Below, one piece after another: positions 34,432-43,274 of a stretch of DNA of 62,872 nucleotides; within the stretch, counting starts at the first letter, position 1; each line of letters starts with the position of its first letter. This DNA comes from Halobacteriales archaeon QH_10_67_22 (GTDB taxonomy: Archaea; Halobacteriota; Halobacteria; Halobacteriales; Haloarculaceae). The position numbers were made by a program, and so were the translations under genes. The notes under the pieces are model-generated. The model was not told the DNA's origin. It did not search any database and worked only from the letters and a program-made list of their open reading frames with translations. Where the stretch lies: assembly GCA_003021305.1 (NCBI GenBank), contig PXQN01000066.1, positions 1-62,872 on the forward strand. Reading direction: 5' to 3'.

Positions 34432-35136
34432 TCACTCGCCCCAGTAGTACCGCGGGCCCAGCAGCATGTACGCCATGGCGGCGACCAGCAGGGCGCGAGG
34501 CAGCAGGCGGCCATACGCCGCAGGTGCGATGATCGCGCCGGCCTGGACGACGCCGAGCACGCTCGCGTCGCGTGCGAGCAGTTTCGGGTACGGGACGGGC
34601 GCCACCATCGCCAGCGAGAGGAGGACTGACGCCGCCAGCAGCGTCGGCACGTGGGTCAGCCCCGCCAGGTAGGCCGTCACCAGGATCGTCGCCCCGAGCG
34701 TGTTCTGGATGCCGGGGCGGTTCTCGTCGGGGCCGACGAACTCGCTGTACAGCGCCGTCCGGAGGAGAGACATGATGACGAACACGGACGCCACCGCGAG
34801 CGCGACGGCGAGTTCCATTGGCGGGGCCGCGAACGGACCGTCAGCGAGCCAGCCCCACTCGGCGGCGGCCGCCCCGTAGACGAACAGGGCGGGTGTCGCG
34901 CCGAAGGACACCACGTCGGTGACCGAATCGAGCAGCGGGCCGACGGCTGTGCTCCCCATCGTGCGGGCGACGATGCCGTCCAGGGCGTCGGCGATGGCCG
35001 CCAGGAGAACGAGACGGGCCGCGAGCGAGGGGTCAGAGAGAGCGACGACGGCGGCAGCGATACCGATGGTGGCGTTTGCTAGCGTCACGACGTCGGCGAC
35101 TCCCAGGCGTTCGCGGACCCGCAGCCCCTCGTCCAT
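34432..35136 (-). CDS. CDP-alcohol phosphatidyltransferase family membrane protein
   Basis: The 234-residue protein has about six hydrophobic segments. The full CDP-OH signature is in DALDGIVARTMGSTAVGPLL followed by DSVTD, that is D-x2-DG-x2-AR-x8-G-x3-D-x3-D. It transfers a lipid phosphate from a CDP-activated archaeal diether lipid to an alcohol. Relatives include archaetidylserine synthase (PssA-like), which is my best guess from length. The ATG at 35136 gives MDEGLRVRERLG. Confidence 0.88.
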   Translation of the reverse strand: MDEGLRVRERLGVADVVTLANATIGIAAAVVALSDPSLAARLVLLAAIADALDGIVARTMGSTAVGPLLDSVTDVVSFGATPALFVYGAAAAEWGWLADGPFAAPPMELAVALAVASVFVIMSLLRTALYSEFVGPDENRPGIQNTLGATILVTAYLAGLTHVPTLLAASVLLSLAMVAPVPYPKLLARDASVLGVVQAGAIIAPAAYGRLLPRALLVAAMAYMLLGPRYYWGE

Positions 35137-35275
35137 ACCCGCGCTGTCGGTGGACTGGTACAAAAACGCGTGGAATCCGGTCGACCCACGGCGCCTGTCG
35201 GGGACTGGCGCCCCGGAACCCTCCGCCCCGATCCCAGAAGGCATTTGGTGTGTTCGCCCACAGCAACGGTCGAGA

Positions 35276-36502
35276 ATGAACCACGTCGTGGCCGTCGAGT
35301 GCCGCAGGTGCGGGCGCCGGTACGCACCCGAGGACGTCACCTACACCTGTCCGGTACACGACGGCGACGACGACGGCGTCAGCGGCGTCCTCGACGTCCG
35401 TTACGACGACGACGGACTCCGCGAGCACGTCGAGACCGAGGGGGTCCCCGACTCGCCAGCGGACCTGTGGGCGTTCGAGTCGTTTCTCCCGGTCGGGGCC
35501 GGCCGGACGGTCTCGCTCGGTGCGGGCGGGACGCCGCTTCACGAGGCACCTCGACTGAGCGACCGACTGGACACCACGGTCCGGATCAAAGACGAAGCGG
35601 GCAACCCGACCGGGGCGAGCAAGGACCGCGGGACGGCGGTGGTCGTTACACGTGCCGTCCAGGCGGGCCACGACGTGGTGACGTGTGCCTCGACGGGCAA
35701 CGCCGCCGCGTCGCTGGCCGGCTACGCCGCTCGTGCGGGGCTGGACTGTCAGATCTTCGTCCCCGCGGACATCCCCGACGGCAAGGCCGTCCAGCCCCGG
35801 CTTTACGGGGCGGACGTGCTCGCCGTCGAGGGCACCTACGAGGACGCCTACGAGTGCTGTCGGACTGTCTCCGCCGACCGTGGCTGGTACAACCGGAGCG
35901 CGGCGCTCAATCCCTACGCCGTCGAGGGGACCCGGACGCTGGGGTTCGAACTCGGCCGCCAGGCCCCGACGGCCGACTGGGTCGTCATGCCCATGGGCAA
36001 CGGCTGTTCGCTGGCCGCGGTCTGGAAAGGGCTGGCAGAGTTCGCTCGATTGGGACTGCTCGCCGACCCGCCGCGGATGCTCGGCGTCCAGGCCGCCGGC
36101 GCGACGGCCATCTACGACCGGTTCGTCGGCGAGGACGAGCCGGGACCGGAACGGGCGACGGGAACGGCGGCAGACAGCATCGACGTGACGGGCCCGCACA
36201 ACGCGGCGCGGGCCTGTCGAGCGCTGGAGGAGAGCGGCGGCGACGCCGTCGTCGTCGACGACGACTCTATCCTCCGCGCGCAACGTCTCGTCGGCGAGTC
36301 GGAAGGACTGTTCGTCGAACCGGCGAGCGCGGCCGCCATCGCGGGCGTCGAACGGGCCCGCGAGACGGGCATCGTCGGCGTCGACGACGAGGTGGTCGTC
36401 GTCGCCACCGGGACCGGGCTCAAAGACACCGCGACGGCCGAACGGGCGGTCGGCCCGGTCCGGACAGTGTCGGCCGACCCCGACGAACTCCCCGAACTGT
36501 GA
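35276..36502 (+). CDS. thrC: Threonine synthase-like PLP enzyme
   Basis: The 408-residue protein starts with a rubredoxin-like knuckle (VECRRCGRRYAPEDVTYTCP) and a PLP-dependent fold type II domain. The cofactor lysine is in KDEAGNPTGASKDRG, the phosphate loop region is CASTGNAAASLAGYAARAG, and the C-terminal motif is VVVATGTGLKD. It converts O-phosphohomoserine to threonine. Related threonine/cysteate synthases share these motifs, so substrate is likely but not certain. The short start at 35276 gives the zinc knuckle its usual position. Confidence 0.9.
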   Translation: MNHVVAVECRRCGRRYAPEDVTYTCPVHDGDDDGVSGVLDVRYDDDGLREHVETEGVPDSPADLWAFESFLPVGAGRTVSLGAGGTPLHEAPRLSDRLDTTVRIKDEAGNPTGASKDRGTAVVVTRAVQAGHDVVTCASTGNAAASLAGYAARAGLDCQIFVPADIPDGKAVQPRLYGADVLAVEGTYEDAYECCRTVSADRGWYNRSAALNPYAVEGTRTLGFELGRQAPTADWVVMPMGNGCSLAAVWKGLAEFARLGLLADPPRMLGVQAAGATAIYDRFVGEDEPGPERATGTAADSIDVTGPHNAARACRALEESGGDAVVVDDDSILRAQRLVGESEGLFVEPASAAAIAGVERARETGIVGVDDEVVVVATGTGLKDTATAERAVGPVRTVSADPDELPEL

Positions 36503-36511
36503 CCGACAGTA

Positions 36512-37162
36512 TTACTCGTCGTGTCCGCCGGTCCGGAACCGCGCCGCGGTGACCGCCGTCCCGACGACGAGGATGAACAGTTGCCAGCCCGCCCGGACCA
36601 CCGGGAAGAGCCGTTCGGGGTCTTCCTCCGTGCCGCTCGGGTCGGGGTCGACGCCCGTGCTCATGTTAACCTCCTGCGAGGAGCCGAAACTGTCGGGGGC
36701 TGGCCCACCCCCTTCGTCGGGCGAGAGGTCGACGAACGTCTGGACGATGCCGCGCTGGTCCGAGAGTTCTATCTTCCCGTCGATGACGTAGAACTGGTCG
36801 TGGAGCGGCCACAGCGGGTTGACGCCCGCTTCGACGAAGTCGAGTCCGATACCCGCGACGGCGTAGGCGAGGATGCTCATCCACCCGACGGCGACCCCCC
36901 AGTCGCCCCAGCACTGGCGGACGAGCGATTCCTCGCGCACCCGTGTGTCGACCGCCCAGAGCAGGCCGGCCGCGATCGGGATGAGAAACGTGTGACCGAC
37001 CGACCGGTGACCCGCGACCGCGACGAGCGCGACGAACGAGTCCAGGTCCGGAATGATCGTCACGCCGAGGACAACGAGCACACCACGGCGGTCGTAGTGC
37101 GGACCGAGGAGGGCGGCAGCGAGCAGGCCGGCGAAGGCCATGTGGACGATAGTCGAGGGCAT
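36512..37162 (-). CDS. YdjM/DUF457-like membrane-bound metal-dependent hydrolase
   Basis: The 216-residue membrane protein starts MPSTIVHMAFAGLLAAALLG and has IIPDLDSFVALVAVAGHRSVGHTFL. The H, D and HRSVGHT residues are the family's metal-ligand pattern. About five hydrophobic segments and a final C-terminal one (LFILVVGTAVTAARF) are seen. The substrate is unknown. It ends 9 bases from the convergent thrC stop. Confidence 0.83.
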   Translation of the reverse strand: MPSTIVHMAFAGLLAAALLGPHYDRRGVLVVLGVTIIPDLDSFVALVAVAGHRSVGHTFLIPIAAGLLWAVDTRVREESLVRQCWGDWGVAVGWMSILAYAVAGIGLDFVEAGVNPLWPLHDQFYVIDGKIELSDQRGIVQTFVDLSPDEGGGPAPDSFGSSQEVNMSTGVDPDPSGTEEDPERLFPVVRAGWQLFILVVGTAVTAARFRTGGHDE

Positions 37163-37238
37163 GCCAGCCCCTCCACCGGCCAGGCTCTTTACTGTTGGTC
37201 AACGCGTCGATCGGGTGGGGATCTACTGGCGAACCGGG

Positions 37239-37634
37239 TCAGGAGTGCTGTTCGACGAGTTCCAGCAGCGTGGACTCGTCCTGCATGCCGACGAGCTGTT
37301 CGACGGCTTCGCCGCCGGCGAACAGGAACAGCGTCGGCACTCCACGGACGCCGTACTCCCCGGCCAGCGCCTCGTGTTCGTCGACGTCGACTTTCGCGAC
37401 GACTGCCGCGGTATCGCTCGCGATAGATTCGACGACGGGTTCGAGCATCTGACAGGGCCCACACCAGTCGGCGTAGAAATCCACGAGGACGACGTCGTGG
37501 TCGCCGACGAGGTCGTTCAGATGGTCTTCCCCGTCGACGTGGACCGGTTCGACCGGTGTCGTCGGTTCTTGCAGTTCCTCTTTTTTCCGTTCCCGGATCG
37601 ATTCGATGTCCTCACCGTCGCTGGCGTCGCTCAT
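37239..37634 (-). CDS. Thioredoxin
   Basis: The 131-residue thioredoxin has active site VDFYADWCGPCQMLEPVVES, cis-proline motif GVPTLFLFAGGE, and an acidic N-terminal extension of about 28 residues. It reduces protein disulfides in the cytoplasm and could recycle the single-Cys peroxiredoxin at 8706. The start is the ATG at 37634. Confidence 0.94.
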   Translation of the reverse strand: MSDASDGEDIESIRERKKEELQEPTTPVEPVHVDGEDHLNDLVGDHDVVLVDFYADWCGPCQMLEPVVESIASDTAAVVAKVDVDEHEALAGEYGVRGVPTLFLFAGGEAVEQLVGMQDESTLLELVEQHS

Positions 37635-37788
37635 AGGAAGTCTACGGGACGAACCAGTATAATCGCTCCGCCGTTGTGGCCCGGGCGGACACAATCCGCC
37701 TCGGAGCCCGAGAGCCGGGTCGCACCTGGGCAGACGGGCGTCGGACGCGAAACAAGAATTTAAGACCCTGCCAGCCGAGTTACGTCGT

Positions 37789-38091
37789 ATGACTACCGAG
37801 ACCGCGCCACAGGAGATCACGACGCTGGTCGGGCGGGAAGTGTACACGAAAAACGGGGTGTTCGTCGGTGAAGTCGAGGACCTCCGGCTCGACCTCGACG
37901 TCCAGCAGGTGACCGGCCTCGCGCTCCACCAGCTCAACGCCGAACTGTTCGACGACGAGGTCAACAGCTCTCGCGGAGTCATCGTCCCGTACCGGTGGGT
38001 ACAGGCGGTCGGGGACGTCATCATCATCAACGACGTCGTCGAGCGCCTGCACGACGGCGAGGAGAGCGGCGAAACCGAAGTCGCGGCCTAG
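37789..38091 (+). CDS. PRC-barrel domain protein
   Basis: The 100-residue protein consists of one PRC-barrel: TTLVGREVYTKNGVFVGEVEDLRLDL, then SRGVIVPYRWVQAVGDVIIINDVVERL. Haloarchaeal PRC-barrel proteins include cell-division factors that bind SepF (CdpB type) and RNA-linked proteins. Which kind this is cannot be decided from sequence alone. The last four bases overlap the convergent OsmC gene. Confidence 0.85.
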   Translation: MTTETAPQEITTLVGREVYTKNGVFVGEVEDLRLDLDVQQVTGLALHQLNAELFDDEVNSSRGVIVPYRWVQAVGDVIIINDVVERLHDGEESGETEVAA

Positions 38092-38486
38092 AAGGCGTCG
38101 TCTTCGACGGAGATGTCCGCGTGGAGTTCGTCACGCAGTGCCGCGTGGACGTGACAGATATCCTCGCCGCGTTCGACGACCGCCTGCTTGTCCTCGCCCA
38201 GTGACGCCTCGACGCGGATGTCGAACCCGACGTACTCGAGGTCGTCGTCCTCGTCCAGGTCGGCCGAGACGTCGACCTCGACGCGGCCGATGTCCTCGTA
38301 GCCTTCCTGCTGGGCCCCGACGCGAAACGCCGGAATGTAACACGACGCGTAGTCGGCCGCCAGTACCTGGTTCGGGTCGGGACCGTCCTCACCCAGGGCG
38401 TCGATGACGAACGACCACTCGCTGTCGATCTCGTTTTCGGTCGTGAATCCCTCCGCCGAAACGCTTTCCACTTCGATGTCGGACAT
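38088..38486 (-). CDS. OsmC/Ohr-family protein
   Basis: The 132-residue protein has the OsmC fold pattern: NQVLAADYASCYIPAFRVGA with one Cys, and ERGEDICHVHAALRD near the C-terminus with the second Cys. The two cysteines are the peroxidatic and resolving residues of organic-hydroperoxide reductases. It would complement the peroxiredoxin and Dps in oxidative-stress defence. A TATA-like GCTTTAGAGG lies about 27 bases before the start, just inside the border of family A copy 7. Confidence 0.88.
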   Translation of the reverse strand: MSDIEVESVSAEGFTTENEIDSEWSFVIDALGEDGPDPNQVLAADYASCYIPAFRVGAQQEGYEDIGRVEVDVSADLDEDDDLEYVGFDIRVEASLGEDKQAVVERGEDICHVHAALRDELHADISVEDDAF

Positions 38487-38528
38487 GACACTGTCACCCT
38501 CGAACCCCTCCCTCTAAAGCGTGTCTGA

Positions 38529-38635
38529 TACGGTCGTGCGTACCCAATTTCGGCAGTGTCGGTGAAGACCGGCGTTTCGGACCACGGAGCGGGCTTTCTG
38601 TTTCGTGGGAATAAAAAGAATTACGCACGACCGCA
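38529..38635 (+). repeat. Family A inverted-repeat element, copy 7 (107 bp)
   Basis: The ends are TACGGTCGTGCGTA and its reverse complement with one mismatch (CCGCA). TGA flanks both sides (38526-38528 and 38636-38638). It is the only long copy not directly at a gene's 3' end. It lies 40 bp upstream of osmC and 150 bp beyond the UPF0173 gene stop. Confidence 0.9.
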
Positions 38636-38787
38636 TGAGTCAACCGACGCCCGGTCGTCGGAACGTCTCTGTCAGCTCGTACCCACGACGGCAGCAAGGC
38701 CCGAACCCGTTCGGCCGACCGGGAGTTCGACGATGCGGGACATGAGCCCGAACGGCCGACCGGAATTGGACGGTGGTGAGAGCGGAG

Positions 38788-39420
38788 TCAGAGCGTGAAG
38801 GTCTCGTCGCCGTCGAGGACGTGGGCCTCGGCGTCGCTCCCGGTGGCGGCGACCTCGTCGACGAAGCGGTCGACGTCTATCTCGATGGGGGGGAACGTGT
38901 CGTAGTGCATCGGGAAGGCGTGGTCGACGTCGAGCCAGTCGACCGCGACGGCGGCCTGCATCGGACCCATGGTGAAGTGGTCGCCCACGGGCACCGCGAC
39001 GGCGTCGGGTTCGAGGAAGGGCCCGACCACCGTGTCGGAGACGACATAGCCCGCCGGCATGCCCCCCTCGTACTCGTAGCCGGTCTCGATGCCGTTGGTG
39101 TGGTCGGCGCGGTGCATCGAGACGAACGCGTCGCCGAGTTCGACGGTCCCGCCGAGGTTGAACCCGACGGTGTCGTCGGCGCCCATCTCGTCGGCGACGT
39201 AGCCGGTGAGTTCGGGTGTGCCCGCCACCGTCGCGTCGGTGAACGCGTCGACGTCCGCGATGTGGTCGGCGTGACCGTGTGTCAGCAGGACGTAATCCGG
39301 CGTCTCCAGGTCCGATGGTTCGAGGTCCGTGTGTGGGTTGTCGAAGAAGGGGTCGATCAGCAGGTCAGTGCCGCCGAGCGAAACGTGCCACGTGGAGTGG
39401 CCGTGCCAGGTCAGGTCCAT
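38788..39420 (-). CDS. UPF0173-type metallo-beta-lactamase-fold hydrolase
   Basis: The 210-residue protein starts [20 protein letters not shown] and contains the metal motif [13 protein letters not shown], then MHRADHTNG and a C-terminal [11 protein letters not shown]. These are the hallmarks of UPF0173/YtkL metal-dependent hydrolases. The substrate is unknown. The ATG at 39420 matches the family start. Confidence 0.9.
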   Translation of the reverse strand: MDLTWHGHSTWHVSLGGTDLLIDPFFDNPHTDLEPSDLETPDYVLLTHGHADHIADVDAFTDATVAGTPELTGYVADEMGADDTVGFNLGGTVELGDAFVSMHRADHTNGIETGYEYEGGMPAGYVVSDTVVGPFLEPDAVAVPVGDHFTMGPMQAAVAVDWLDVDHAFPMHYDTFPPIEIDVDRFVDEVAATGSDAEAHVLDGDETFTL

Positions 39421-39494
39421 ACACGTGAGACGTAGGAGACAGGCACACTTAATGCTCACCTGAACCGGAGACGCCGTCCGGGAGACTGGCCGAA

Positions 39495-39824
39495 TTACTG
39501 TCCGTCGCCGCCTTCCTGCTGGCGGCGGCGCCGGCGGCGTTCACGTCGTTCGCGTTCGCGCCGCCGGCGCTCGCGGCGTCGCAGCGTCCGTGCGTAGCGC
39601 ACCCACGCCAGCGAGAGGCGGTCGACGTACCAGATGAGGACCGCGACCGACCCGACGAGACCGACCACCAGCAACAGTCCCTGTAGCAGCGTCGACCCGA
39701 CGTGGAGGTACAGGTACGTGACGCTGAGGACGAGCAGCGTGACTTCGAGCCCACACCGGAGTGCCGGAACCTTCCAGTCCGGGCCGCCGTCGGACCCGCC
39801 GTCGGTCACGACTTCCGGAAGCAC
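39495..39824 (-). CDS. Small membrane protein, unknown
   Basis: The 109-residue protein has two adjacent hydrophobic helices ([16 protein letters not shown] and [22 protein letters not shown]). A very basic Arg-rich tail follows ([20 protein letters not shown]), which is unusual in an acidic haloarchaeal proteome and could contact nucleic acid or membrane. A GTG start at 39824 is used. No family is recognised. Confidence 0.65.
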   Translation of the reverse strand: MLPEVVTDGGSDGGPDWKVPALRCGLEVTLLVLSVTYLYLHVGSTLLQGLLLVVGLVGSVAVLIWYVDRLSLAWVRYARTLRRRERRRRERERRERRRRRRQQEGGDGQ

Positions 39825-39883
39825 GTCCCCACTGTTGGACAGTCTCTGTGTTGTACTTTACCCCCGACCCGGCCGGTCAGCGG

Positions 39884-39890
39884 TTTTATT
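39884..39890 (+). promoter_or_regulatory. TATA box of the HtrA-like protease gene
   Basis: TTTTATT lies 23 bases before the ATG at 39914, the spacing of a leaderless transcript. This supports the chosen start. Confidence 0.6.
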
Positions 39891-39913
39891 CGTCTCCCAG
39901 CCCAGGTTTCGGT

Positions 39914-41053
39914 ATGGACGACGAGGCGTCCCGTCGGCGGGTTCTCGCGGCCTGTGCGGGTGCTCTGTCGGCGGGTGTAGCCGGCTGTAACGTCGAGCAG
40001 TCGCGCGACCGCGGAACCGACGAGCGAACGGAACCGCCGGGCGGGGCCGACGAACGGGATCTGGACCGTGAGGGACTCCCGGACGAGCGGCCGCCCGGGC
40101 CGGTCGCGGAGTCGGTCGCCGACAGGTTCGTCGACGCCTACGACGACACGATCGGCTCGGTGGCACAGTTACAGGTGTTCGGGTCGCGCGGGCGCGGCCA
40201 GGGAACCGGCTGGGTGTACGACGACGAGTTCGTCGTCACAAACCAGCACGTCGTCGGGAGCGCGTCGGAGGTGTACGCCCGCTTTCCGGAAGGGGGCTGG
40301 ACCGAAGCCTCGGTCGTCGGGACCGACGTGTACAGCGACCTGGCAGTGTTGCTCGTCGAGGAGCAACCGGCGAGTGCGACGCCGCTGGCCCTGGCCGACT
40401 CGGACCCGGCCGTCGGTCGGGAGGTCGTCGCCATCGGCAACCCCTTCGGCCTCTCGGGGTCGGTGACCGCGGGTATCGTCAGCGGCGTCGACCGGACGCT
40501 TCCGGCGCCCAACGACTTCTCGATCCCCGACGCGATCCAGACCGACGCCCCCGTCAATCCCGGCAACTCCGGGGGCCCGCTGGTCGACCTGGACGGGACA
40601 GTCGTGGGCGTCGTCAACTCCGGCGGGGGCGACAACGTCGGCTTCGCCGTCTCGGCGGCGCTCACCCGGCGGGTCGTTCCGTCGCTGGTCGACGACGGCT
40701 CCTACGAACACTCCTACATGGGGATCCGGCTCAGGCCGGTCGGGCCGTTGCTGGCGCGCGCGAACGACGTCGACCGCGGCCGCGGCGTCTACGTCGACAG
40801 TGTCGTCCCGGACGGTCCGTCACAGGGTGTCTTCGAGGGGTCGACCGGCGAGACGACCATCGAGGGTGTCACGGTGCCGACCGGCGGCGACGTGATCGTC
40901 GCGATGGAGGACACACCGATCCCCCAGCGGCAGGCGCTCTCGGCGTTTCTCGCACTGGAGACTCGGCCCGGTGATACCATCGCGGTGACCGTGTTGCGCG
41001 ACGGGGCCGAGCAGACGGTCGACCTCACGCTCGGGTCGCGACCGGACCCCTAG
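39914..41053 (+). CDS. HtrA/DegP-like S1C serine protease, Tat lipoprotein
   Basis: The 379-residue protein has a twin-arginine lipoprotein signal (SRRRVLAACAGALSAGVAGC) and a linker. A trypsin-like domain follows with the catalytic triad in VTNQHVVG (His), YSDLAVLLVE (Asp) and NPGNSGGPLV (Ser), then a C-terminal PDZ-like domain (GGDVIVAMEDTPIPQRQALSAF). It should work on the outer membrane face in protein quality control. Its last bases overlap the convergent GINS gene. Confidence 0.94.
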   Translation: MDDEASRRRVLAACAGALSAGVAGCNVEQSRDRGTDERTEPPGGADERDLDREGLPDERPPGPVAESVADRFVDAYDDTIGSVAQLQVFGSRGRGQGTGWVYDDEFVVTNQHVVGSASEVYARFPEGGWTEASVVGTDVYSDLAVLLVEEQPASATPLALADSDPAVGREVVAIGNPFGLSGSVTAGIVSGVDRTLPAPNDFSIPDAIQTDAPVNPGNSGGPLVDLDGTVVGVVNSGGGDNVGFAVSAALTRRVVPSLVDDGSYEHSYMGIRLRPVGPLLARANDVDRGRGVYVDSVVPDGPSQGVFEGSTGETTIEGVTVPTGGDVIVAMEDTPIPQRQALSAFLALETRPGDTIAVTVLRDGAEQTVDLTLGSRPDP

Positions 41054-42033
41054 TCGAGCCGTTCGGCCGCGCCGTCCTCGACGAGCGGGCCCGCGTTCGG
41101 TTCCGGGAGCGTCACCACGTCCTCGGCCGTGAGGTCGTAGGCGCGCTCGTCGACGCCGAAGATCTCGCCGACGTCGCTCGTAATCTTGACCGTCGACCGT
41201 GACAGGTCGGAGTCGCCACCCGACTCGCTCGACGACCCCGTCCCCTGTCCGGGGTCGGTTCCGTTCAGTCCAGCCCCGTCCGACCGCACGGGCTCGCCAC
41301 CGCCGTCACGTCGGCCCTCCCGGGTGGCTTCGTCGGAGTCCCCGCCCGACGGCCCGTCGTCGCTCTGGCCCGGTGGGCCCCCACCTGCCATCACGTCCGC
41401 AGCACCGATGGTGTCCCCGGCGCCGCCATCGTCAGAACGGAGGTCCGCCGGGTCGGGGTGGCTCGCCCGGCCGTCCCCGGACTCCGTGGCGTGTTCGGAG
41501 TCGGCGTCGGGGGCGTCCGCTCCCCGGGTCCGCTCGGCTGTGTCGGTGTGAGACCGATCCGGCGTGCCGGTGTCGGCGGCCCCGCCCGGAGCCGTCGAGT
41601 CCGCCGACTGTTCGGGCGGGTCCGTCCCGCCGGTCGGCGGGGCCGATTCCCCGTCGAGGATGGCGAACACCGCTTCGCGGTTGTTCTCGATGGCGCCGAC
41701 GAGCGTCTCGAACAGGGAGCGTTCCTCTTCGGTGAGGCCGTCGTCGTCGGTCGGCATGTCCGCGGCGGCCAGGGAGGCCATCTTGACGATCTTACCGACC
41801 CGGCGCTCGTAGATGGCCTCGACGGTCTGTTCAGCAGTGTCGATGTCGTCGTTGAGGCGGCCGACCTCCGGCGAGTTCCACGGGTCGTCCGCACGGTCGG
41901 CCGCGCGGTCGCGCTCGGTTTCGAGGCGACCGATGTAGTCGGCGGCGTCCTGATAGAACGTCGCACGCAGTTGCTGGAGGCTGTCGGTCTGGCGCTCGCG
42001 GCTCTGTACCGATTGGAGTTCGTCGAGATCCAT
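41050..42033 (-). CDS. GINS complex protein (archaeal Gins51-like) with long disordered middle
   Basis: The 327-residue protein has an N-terminal helical GINS A-domain (MDLDELQSVQSRERQTDSLQ to about residue 120, LFETLVGAIENNREAVFAIL). A long acidic Gly/Ser/Asp linker and a short C-terminal B-domain (KITSDVGEIFGVDERAYDLT) follow. GINS joins MCM and GAN/Cdc45 in the replicative helicase. The ATG overlaps the priS stop by one base, the conserved archaeal gins-primase pairing. The linker is longer than in non-halophiles. Confidence 0.87.
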   Translation of the reverse strand: MDLDELQSVQSRERQTDSLQQLRATFYQDAADYIGRLETERDRAADRADDPWNSPEVGRLNDDIDTAEQTVEAIYERRVGKIVKMASLAAADMPTDDDGLTEEERSLFETLVGAIENNREAVFAILDGESAPPTGGTDPPEQSADSTAPGGAADTGTPDRSHTDTAERTRGADAPDADSEHATESGDGRASHPDPADLRSDDGGAGDTIGAADVMAGGGPPGQSDDGPSGGDSDEATREGRRDGGGEPVRSDGAGLNGTDPGQGTGSSSESGGDSDLSRSTVKITSDVGEIFGVDERAYDLTAEDVVTLPEPNAGPLVEDGAAERLD

Positions 42034-43217
42034 CACTCGGGCCCCTTCTCGGCGCGGCCCCGTGCCATCAGGAACGCGCCGACGTACTCCGGTACGGAGT
42101 GGACGCCCGCATCCACAGTAAAAGTATCGCCCCGGAGTTCGACGGTACCGGGGTCGGTCACCTCCACCGTGATGTCGTGGCCGACGAACGTCTCCGGAAC
42201 GGCGTCGACCAGCGGGTCGAAGTCCGCCAGGTGCGCCCTGTCGATCCGCTGGACTGCGAGGGCGCTCCCGCCGTGGAGGCTGCCCGGCAGTCGGATCAGT
42301 CGGTTCGTGTCGGTCGTCACGGGTTCGTCGATGGGGGCCATCTGCTCGGTGACGGTCACGCCAGCGAACTGCTGGGCGACCTGCTCGAAGGCGGTGTGGG
42401 CCGAGATGTTCCCCCGTTCGATCTCCTCGAAGCGGTCGGTGGCGATCGTGTACATGGCCCCGGCCTTGCCCTCGCCGATACCCTCGTACTCCGAGAGGGT
42501 CTCGATGGCAGTGTCCTCGTCTTGCTCGCGGACAGTGTCCGCGAGGTCGTAGACCCGCTGGTGGATCCGGCCGCCCCAGCCGCCCTCGCGTGGCAGATAG
42601 CGGTTGGTCGCCGGACTCACCCGCCCGGCCTCGCCGCCGACGGTCTCCTCGGTGACGACGTGGTCGAACTCCAGTCCGATCCCCCGGACGTAGTCGACGA
42701 CCTCCCGGCGGGCGTCGCTGTCGAGCGTCTGGACGGCCTCGTCGCGGACGTGGACGTGGTAGCCACGCCCCCCGGAGAACACGACCGTCAGGTCCTCGAA
42801 CCCGAAATCCGTCTCAAGCAGGTCCAGCAACCGGAGCAGGGCGTCCTTGCACTTGGCGAGCATCCCGGCGTAGCTGTCCTCGCCGAGGACCACCGACGGG
42901 AGGTGGTCGGCGTCGAGGTCGAAGATCAGGTCCGACGAGCGCCAATTCTTGTCGCTCATCGTGCTCGCACCCGGGTCGTCGTAGCGGCCAGCCGAGAAGT
43001 AGACGTGTTTGGGTCGCTCGCGGGCGAGGAAGTCACCGAGTTCACCCAGGTCGAGCAACGAGCGGTGGCGTACCATCGTCTCCCCGGGGCCGTCGGTCCA
43101 GGGGACGTACCCCCACTCACGCTCGTTGGCCTCGGGCGGCGGCGTGAACTCGACCCGGCGGTAGTGGTCGCCGAACCGACCGCGAAGGTACGCCCGCGTC
43201 TGCTCTTGCACGGACAC
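42033..43217 (-). CDS. priS: DNA primase small (catalytic) subunit PriS
   Basis: The 394-residue archaeo-eukaryotic primase has the metal-binding DLDAD motif in [12 protein letters not shown] and the nucleotide-site segment VFSGGRGYHVHV. A C-terminal HGGSALAVQRI also fits the family. It synthesises RNA or DNA primers with PriL. GTG starts at 43217 or 43211 place RAYLRGRFGDHYRR at the usual N-terminus; a TTG at 43238 is less likely. Confidence 0.93.
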   Translation of the reverse strand: MSVQEQTRAYLRGRFGDHYRRVEFTPPPEANEREWGYVPWTDGPGETMVRHRSLLDLGELGDFLARERPKHVYFSAGRYDDPGASTMSDKNWRSSDLIFDLDADHLPSVVLGEDSYAGMLAKCKDALLRLLDLLETDFGFEDLTVVFSGGRGYHVHVRDEAVQTLDSDARREVVDYVRGIGLEFDHVVTEETVGGEAGRVSPATNRYLPREGGWGGRIHQRVYDLADTVREQDEDTAIETLSEYEGIGEGKAGAMYTIATDRFEEIERGNISAHTAFEQVAQQFAGVTVTEQMAPIDEPVTTDTNRLIRLPGSLHGGSALAVQRIDRAHLADFDPLVDAVPETFVGHDITVEVTDPGTVELRGDTFTVDAGVHSVPEYVGAFLMARGRAEKGPE

Positions 43218-43274
43218 CGATAGCCAACGGTGGTCCAAAGCGTTTGCGCTCGGGTCTGTGACTGGTGAGAGAGC

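Noticed and set aside
8091-38638. CRISPR array suggested by repeated family A sequences
   Set aside because: Copies are dispersed over 30 kb, palindromic at the ends and with conserved interiors. There are no regular spacers and no cas genes.
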